Positions 59,445 through 64,000 of a stretch of 64,000 nucleotides of DNA are shown piece by piece. The translations under genes were made by a program, and so were the position numbers. Location of the stretch: positions 1 to 64,000 of the forward strand of contig NZ_CAMLDC010000011.1 in the NCBI RefSeq assembly GCF_946478805.1, read 5' to 3'. The notes beneath the pieces were generated by a model. It searched no databases. It was not told where the DNA came from and saw only the letters and a list, made by a program, of their open reading frames with translations. The stretch's first letter is position 1. The number at the start of each line of letters is the position of its first letter. Origin of the DNA: an uncultured Fluviicola sp. (GTDB lineage: Bacteria; Bacteroidota; Bacteroidia; Flavobacteriales; Crocinitomicaceae).

Positions 59445-60013
59445 CAAACATTCAATGGATCTTAGGATCCCAATCTCCCCGAAGAAAAGAGCTTTTGGCC
59501 GGTATCGGTGTGGAATTCGAAGTTCGGATCAAGGATACGGAAGAGGTTTATCCGGAATCACTTCCTGCTTCAGAAGTCCCTGAATTCCTGGCAAAACTGA
59601 AGGCAGATGCCCTCCTACCCGATTTAGCGGATAATGAGGCAGTTATTTGTGCAGACACAGTAGTTATTCTTGAAGGTGAAATTCTCGGGAAACCTGTTGA
59701 TTTCAATGATGCGAAGCAAATGCTTACTCGCTTATCAGGAAAGAAACACACCGTCATTACCGGCGTCTTCATCGGTTCAAAAAACCGGAGAAATTCCTTT
59801 TCGGAACAAACAGAAGTGGAGTTTGAACACTTGACGGAAGAAGAAATCAATTTCTACATCAACCGATACAAACCATTTGATAAAGCGGGATCTTATGGCG
59901 TCCAGGAATGGATTGGTTACGTTGCTGTGAAACGGATGGAGGGAACATATACGAATGTGATGGGCTTGCCAACGAATCGTTTATATCAGGAAATACAGAA
60001 GTTCATCCTGTGA
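59441..60013 (+). CDS. Maf-like nucleoside triphosphate pyrophosphatase
   Basis: A 190-residue Maf/Ham1-fold enzyme that hydrolyses non-canonical or bulk nucleoside triphosphates (dTTP/UTP type in most members). Signatures: WILGSQSPRRKELL (with SPRR), AVICADTVVILEGEILGKP and MLTRLSGKKHTVITGVF, and DKAGSYGVQEWIGYVAVKRMEGTYTNVMGLP (QEWIG and GLP) in shortened form. ATG 59441 overlaps the ubiA stop (ATGA); the longer frame begins with TTG. It is the last gene of the queE operon. Confidence 0.9.
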   Translation: MTNIQWILGSQSPRRKELLAGIGVEFEVRIKDTEEVYPESLPASEVPEFLAKLKADALLPDLADNEAVICADTVVILEGEILGKPVDFNDAKQMLTRLSGKKHTVITGVFIGSKNRRNSFSEQTEVEFEHLTEEEINFYINRYKPFDKAGSYGVQEWIGYVAVKRMEGTYTNVMGLPTNRLYQEIQKFIL

Positions 60014-60078
60014 ATATTCCCGTCGCATAAAGGGTGAAAATACCTCGGTTTGATTTGCGTTCTGTTTCATTTTTATGT

Positions 60079-60086
60079 TACATTTG
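60079..60086 (+). promoter_or_regulatory. -7 promoter element of the 204-residue membrane protein
   Basis: TACATTTG, 16 nt before the ATG at 60103. Confidence 0.55.
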
Positions 60087-60102
60087 ACGAAAATCACTAT
60101 TT

Positions 60103-60717
60103 ATGAAACACTTCTTTTTAACAATCCTGATCGCGGTATCGGGAATTACAACCAGCTTAGCTCAAGCCGGTGACTCAAGCAACAACAAACCTTCATCAGG
60201 CGAGACTCAAATTAAATCCGCAAATGCCCCAGCAAGTAAATCGGATCTGCCAACAATGAGTGGTAGTAAGACCATTGAGGACATCATCACATTTTTACCC
60301 GTCACATTCTTTTTACTGATCACTTCAACTATTTTCATCAAATTGAGAAAAGACAAGGTAAAACTCAGTGACATTCTTATTGACAAGGAAGCAGTGCAGG
60401 AAAAAAGAAAAACGGAAGCATCAGTTGCTATAGCTGCTGTAAATGCCGGTCAACCGGCAGCATCAGTACCCGCGACACAAACTGACAATCAAACAACAGC
60501 TAATCAGGAACAAAGTCAAAGTACCAGCAGACTGATTGCGTTCATCTGTGGTATCACATCCATTGCATTAGCCTGTTGTATCACCAGTTATTATTTCTAT
60601 AAATCATTTACCGGAACGGAAAAAGTAGATTTAGGGAATCTATCCAATGTGCTTTTTGGTTTAGGATTGGGAGTAGTTCCATACGGATTCAACAAAATAG
60701 CAGCGGCATTGAAATAG
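60103..60717 (+). CDS. Membrane protein of unknown function with low-complexity linker
   Basis: A 204-residue protein with a signal peptide (HFFLTILIAVSGITTSLAQ), a Ser/Asn/Ala-rich stretch, a first membrane helix (about residues 66-83: FLPVTFFLLITSTIFIKL), a cytoplasmic Lys/Glu and then Ala/Gln/Thr-rich linker (about 90-140) and a second helix region (about 143-165, with a C-terminal glycine-rich helix). No recognised domain. It is monocistronic with its own promoter, and ends at the perfect palindrome 60733-60772. Confidence 0.6.
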   Translation: MKHFFLTILIAVSGITTSLAQAGDSSNNKPSSGETQIKSANAPASKSDLPTMSGSKTIEDIITFLPVTFFLLITSTIFIKLRKDKVKLSDILIDKEAVQEKRKTEASVAIAAVNAGQPAASVPATQTDNQTTANQEQSQSTSRLIAFICGITSIALACCITSYYFYKSFTGTEKVDLGNLSNVLFGLGLGVVPYGFNKIAAALK

Positions 60718-60732
60718 TTTGTATTTACCCAT

Positions 60733-60772
60733 AAAAAGGTAGGGGCGCGATTAATCGCGCCCCTACCTTTTT
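60733..60772. terminator. 40-bp perfect palindrome, bidirectional terminator
   Basis: The 40 bp are a perfect palindrome with a GC-rich 14-bp arm core (GGTAGGGGCGCGAT) flanked by A5/T5, so either strand gives a strong stem followed by a T-run. It lies between convergent genes ending at 60717 and 60785. The core resembles GTAGGGGCG-CGCCCCTAC palindromes that I recall from other genomes; this has not been checked. Confidence 0.85.
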
Positions 60773-60784
60773 TAAAATTTAATA

Positions 60785-63700
60785 TTACTGTTTAACAAAC
60801 GGTGTCGTTTCCGAACCGTTATCCCCGCTAACGCGAACCAGGTAATACCCGTTTTGCAAATCATCCACCTGAAGATCTGCTCCATAGGTTTGGTTTTTAT
60901 TGGCAACCGATTGGTATTTCACCACGCGGCCGTTCATATCGATCAATTCCACTTTGGCATTTTCTCCGACGTTACCAATCAATTCCACGCGGATTTTATC
61001 AGTTGCCGGATTAGGGAAGATCATCAATTCATTATTATTCACTACCCCTTCATCCAATCCCAGCGCAAAACCAACAGAGAAATCATATCGGTGATACGAC
61101 CCGAAGTCTGCAGGGAAAATCTCCAACATGGATCCCCCAACTTTACGCACTCTGAATCCTCCGGTTGTTTCTCCCTCTGTTTGTGCAGAATACCAGAATC
61201 CGATTCCATCATCATCACTGTCTTCCAAAATGATTGAATAACAACCCGAAGCCAAGTCAAATGTATCTTTGTAATCTGTCGTATTCGTCAAAGTGGTCCG
61301 TTGGAAAATAATGTTTCCGTTCTGATCGACCAATCTCCATTTGTTTTCGTTCGCCTTGTTGTTCGTAGTCATCCAGATATAGAATGCACCGTTGATCACT
61401 TCAGGAGCTGTATATTTGGTTTTGAACTCATCATTCTGATGGTATTCATCCACCGAGGAAGAACCGTCAATTTCAATCACTCGTGCGTAAAACCCGGTTG
61501 CCGGATTCGCCCCGAACCAGAAATTTTGGTTTGTGATCGGAATCTCCACGATCTCTTTTTGAAGGAACCCTAAATTTCCACTCCATACATAATCAATAAA
61601 ATTTCCATAAGTGACCCAAATCCTGATTTTACATGATGTTAACGGAAGTGCTCCATTATTCTGTAAGATCACACGTGGATTGGAACAGGTCGGATTCCAT
61701 TTGCTGTAATATTCATAGCTGTTCGGATTCAAAATATCCAAAATTGCAGCATCATGCTGGAAGTTTGGCGCAGAATACGAAACCAGGTCGATAGCTGTTA
61801 CAAAGTTACCTCCGGCCTGACCTAAATCATTTGTCGGAACATCGGTAATATCATAATCAATTGTCACCGTATCACCAGGTGTTACATAAGAAGTCAGTTC
61901 GTGATCAAAATCAGTGACCATGTCTCCCGGACACCAACCTTCACGCGCATATGGCCATGTTCCTCCCTGACCTGTATTCGGGTTCTCACCACATCCATCC
62001 GTTCTCCAGATACTCCAGCTGAATCGCTCCACTCCGTCAATAATCAGTTTGTGTTGTTTGTCTTGCCATTCGCAACATGCACCGTCACCAACCTGACCAT
62101 GTCCGGTTAATCGTGTTCTGATCTTAAAATTCTGCGAAGTATCGGAAAGAATCACTTGCTTGGCTTGCAAAACGACATCGTTAGCCATATCAGCATAATT
62201 GTACGATGTCCAGTTTTTCCAGATAGGTTGGACATCATGTACATCTCTCGCCGGAACACCCTCCACAAATGCAAATTTCAAATCAATCAATTCCTGTGTA
62301 TTATGTGCAGCCAGGTCAACCGTTCCGTGTAAATATTTTTGGTAATCCGTTACATCGTAAATCCAGGTGAATCCTTGAGGCCCCAAATCAAACCCGATTC
62401 CATAAGGTGTAATGTATCGACCGATTTCGATGTCGTTCACTTCTTCAAAAGGTGCCTGATAATAAGTAATTGTTGCGTTTGTTTCCGTGACATCGATGGT
62501 ACTCGGAGCAGAACCGATATTCGTCCCGGTTGAAGTCAATGTATCAACCGTTCCCGATGCATAGGTTTTCTCATTGGAAGAAACAATGAAACTATTGTCA
62601 CTTGCAACATAATTGAATTTAACTGAAACCTCAGGGAAAACAGCAGTTAAAGCCGAATCAATTGTAGAAGTGTTGTAAGTTCCCTGGTCCAATGAAAAAA
62701 CCGGGACTTCAGTGATAACTTCCGTACCAGAGATATAAGCAGTATTCAAAGTCATCACGGTGTTTGTACTGGACGCCATCGCTAATCGATTATGCGAACT
62801 GCGATCTATGATTCCGCTTTCACCATCAAAGTCATAATAAAGCTCCAAATTTGAATAATTCGGATGAGCGTTGGTGATTTTTTTATTCATCCAAGCTGCA
62901 ATATCCGATGCCGTCAAAGCAGTCGACCAAACAGAAAATTCATCCAATTGTCCTTTATAAAAGTTAGCCTGATCTATATTTGCTCCCAAAATAAAGCGCG
63001 AAATTTTTCCTACAGGCATTGTTTTTCCAGTTCCTGAATGCCATTGAACCCCATCTTTATAGATAAACATCTGACCGGTTGAGGATTTCTTAACGAAAGC
63101 CCAATGGTGCCAAACATTATCAATGTCTGTTGCCGTAGCCAATTTCGAAATGCGGTCATAAGAGGATCCATTTCCGGCATCGAAATAAATATTGTTATCC
63201 GACCAAGGGAAATGAATATTGAAAATGCGGTTATTTAGAGAATCGACAGCTTCCAAAACTGAAGTATTTGTTCCTGCAACTCCGTTACCTTTTGCCCAAA
63301 ATGCAACAGTTACGTCTGCTCCCAGGGTTATATCACTCAAGTTTACATCTGCAAAATTGCTCCCTGTTGCATTGAATACTCCACCTCTATTGTTATAAAA
63401 TAAAGAGGTATTTGTACCCAATGTCTGCATTGCGATTCCAGCTGATGTTGTTGCAACATGTGCATCTTCATATGAAATTTCAATGATCAGGTTATCAGTT
63501 CCATTGTAATTGAACGGTTGTGAAAAATGAAATACATTCGCTCCATTCACGATATTCATTGCATCGTCCGAATAAACAGCAGTCAAACCTGTCGTCTCCC
63601 AAGTTGTCAGGGTGCTTCCCGAAGTCTGTTTCAATTTAATCGTCACATTCTCCAATTCAGAAATTCCTTGATTGAACATCAGTTGTAAGGCTTGTAAATT

Positions 63701-64000
63701 CCCGGCTACAATTCCATTTGCAGCTAAATCAGATGCGGAAACAATCCATTGCATTTTAGCTCCGTTGGCTCCTGAATTGACAAAATTAACGGTGGAAGCT
63801 GCAGTTCCCGAAATAGCATGCATATCCGGAGTTTGAACCGTTCTTCTTGTCACTTGTCTGTATTGCTGATCAAAATAAGCCTGATTTGCATAAGCATATG
63901 AAGCAGGAGCGGTCGTATTCACTTTAAATTTCTTTCCGTCAACCTGAACCGAATCCATAATTCCGGTATGTTCAAAAATCCGGGTGTACGCCAGATAATC
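60785..64000 (-). CDS. Partial T9SS-sorted protein with LamG and PNGase F-like domains
   Basis: The C-terminal 1071 residues of a larger protein; the frame is open to the right edge (DYLAYTRIFEHTGI precedes the first Met at 63958), so the start lies outside. A laminin-G/concanavalin-like domain lies at about nt 63380-62830 (DVTVAFWAKGNG, YKDGVQWHSGTGKTM). A peptide-N-glycosidase F-like region (about nt 62480-61700) has CCEWQDKQHKLIIDG, DGCGENPNTGQGGTWPY and REGWCPGDM, the hallmark of PNGase F-type amidases that remove N-glycans. The last 80 residues are a type A T9SS sorting domain (IFPNPATDKIRVEL, GYYLVRVSG). A secreted glycan-deglycosylating or glycan-binding protein is likely. Confidence 0.85.
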   Translation of the reverse strand, partial: DYLAYTRIFEHTGIMDSVQVDGKKFKVNTTAPASYAYANQAYFDQQYRQVTRRTVQTPDMHAISGTAASTVNFVNSGANGAKMQWIVSASDLAANGIVAGNLQALQLMFNQGISELENVTIKLKQTSGSTLTTWETTGLTAVYSDDAMNIVNGANVFHFSQPFNYNGTDNLIIEISYEDAHVATTSAGIAMQTLGTNTSLFYNNRGGVFNATGSNFADVNLSDITLGADVTVAFWAKGNGVAGTNTSVLEAVDSLNNRIFNIHFPWSDNNIYFDAGNGSSYDRISKLATATDIDNVWHHWAFVKKSSTGQMFIYKDGVQWHSGTGKTMPVGKISRFILGANIDQANFYKGQLDEFSVWSTALTASDIAAWMNKKITNAHPNYSNLELYYDFDGESGIIDRSSHNRLAMASSTNTVMTLNTAYISGTEVITEVPVFSLDQGTYNTSTIDSALTAVFPEVSVKFNYVASDNSFIVSSNEKTYASGTVDTLTSTGTNIGSAPSTIDVTETNATITYYQAPFEEVNDIEIGRYITPYGIGFDLGPQGFTWIYDVTDYQKYLHGTVDLAAHNTQELIDLKFAFVEGVPARDVHDVQPIWKNWTSYNYADMANDVVLQAKQVILSDTSQNFKIRTRLTGHGQVGDGACCEWQDKQHKLIIDGVERFSWSIWRTDGCGENPNTGQGGTWPYAREGWCPGDMVTDFDHELTSYVTPGDTVTIDYDITDVPTNDLGQAGGNFVTAIDLVSYSAPNFQHDAAILDILNPNSYEYYSKWNPTCSNPRVILQNNGALPLTSCKIRIWVTYGNFIDYVWSGNLGFLQKEIVEIPITNQNFWFGANPATGFYARVIEIDGSSSVDEYHQNDEFKTKYTAPEVINGAFYIWMTTNNKANENKWRLVDQNGNIIFQRTTLTNTTDYKDTFDLASGCYSIILEDSDDDGIGFWYSAQTEGETTGGFRVRKVGGSMLEIFPADFGSYHRYDFSVGFALGLDEGVVNNNELMIFPNPATDKIRVELIGNVGENAKVELIDMNGRVVKYQSVANKNQTYGADLQVDDLQNGYYLVRVSGDNGSETTPFVKQ

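Noticed and set aside
1..64000. tRNA or rRNA genes, prophage, CRISPR or secondary-metabolite cluster
   Set aside because: No cloverleaf-like T-loop/anticodon patterns, no repeat-spacer arrays, and no integrase, phage structural or assembly-line genes were recognised; an absolute statement would need tRNAscan-SE and similar tools.

Overview
The window reads as a chromosome segment of a Bacteroidetes bacterium, most likely order Flavobacteriales and perhaps a Fluviicola/Crocinitomicaceae relative (the family-level guess is weak). Supporting signs are type IX secretion system (T9SS) sorting domains of both classes (type A at 9835-10896 and 60785-64000; gliding-type/type B at 11183-15874 and 18342-23048), a PorP/SprF-like barrel, a PorE-like OmpA lipoprotein, a carbamoyl-phosphate synthase large subunit that ends before the usual C-terminal allosteric domain, AT-rich intergenic DNA, and many Bacteroidetes-type promoters (TAnnTTTG, sometimes with TTTG about 20 bp upstream). 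No rRNA, tRNA, CRISPR array, prophage, integrase or transposase was found.

Layout. 1-4.5 kb is a small regulatory/stress block on the minus strand: SRPBCC-MarR pair, a second SRPBCC protein, AraC regulator, SnoaL-like protein and AhpD-like protein, with palindromic operators. 4.8-9.8 kb holds TypA/BipA, a DEAD-box RNA helicase with a glycine/arginine-rich tail and a Dph6-like ATPase. 9.8-23 kb is a T9SS surface-protein region: one type A cargo protein, then two giant paralogous type B proteins that flank a lipoprotein alpha/beta hydrolase and a PorP/SprF-like protein. 24-34.5 kb contains carB, a DUF4834 protein, a zinc-metallopeptidase-like secreted protein, bestrophin, a potassium channel, a phosphoribosyltransferase, murQ and membrane proteins. 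34.5-44 kb contains a methyltransferase, a YcxB-like protein, a SpoIIE-type phosphatase receptor, a TonB-type outer-membrane barrel, an EamA transporter, trmD and a YoaK protein. 44-50 kb has a USP-like operon next to an OmpR-type two-component pair, then tsaC and cca. 50-60 kb has a methyltransferase, TraB/GumN and FKBP lipoproteins, sucD, a KirBac-type channel and the operon queE-porE-like-ubiA-maf. The right edge cuts a T9SS-sorted LamG/PNGase F-like protein.

The most distinctive signals are non-coding. (1) At least ten spacers carry degenerate repeats with an exact 7-nt period, each spacer with its own motif (AATTNNN, AAATTGA, AGACNNN and others), often as two inverted arms, and several end at a promoter. 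(2) Four direct repeats spaced exactly 11 bp lie directly upstream of the USP-like operon promoter and next to an OmpR-type response regulator/histidine kinase pair, which is the geometry expected for that regulator class. (3) A cluster of AGTTGC/GCAACT half-sites covers the promoter of a gene running off the left edge. (4) Several genes have the promoter -7 element ending exactly 4 nt before the ATG, predicting leaderless mRNAs. No clearly new enzymatic system was found; the T9SS twin-adhesin cassette and the LamG/PNGase F-like cargo are the most notable protein-level items.
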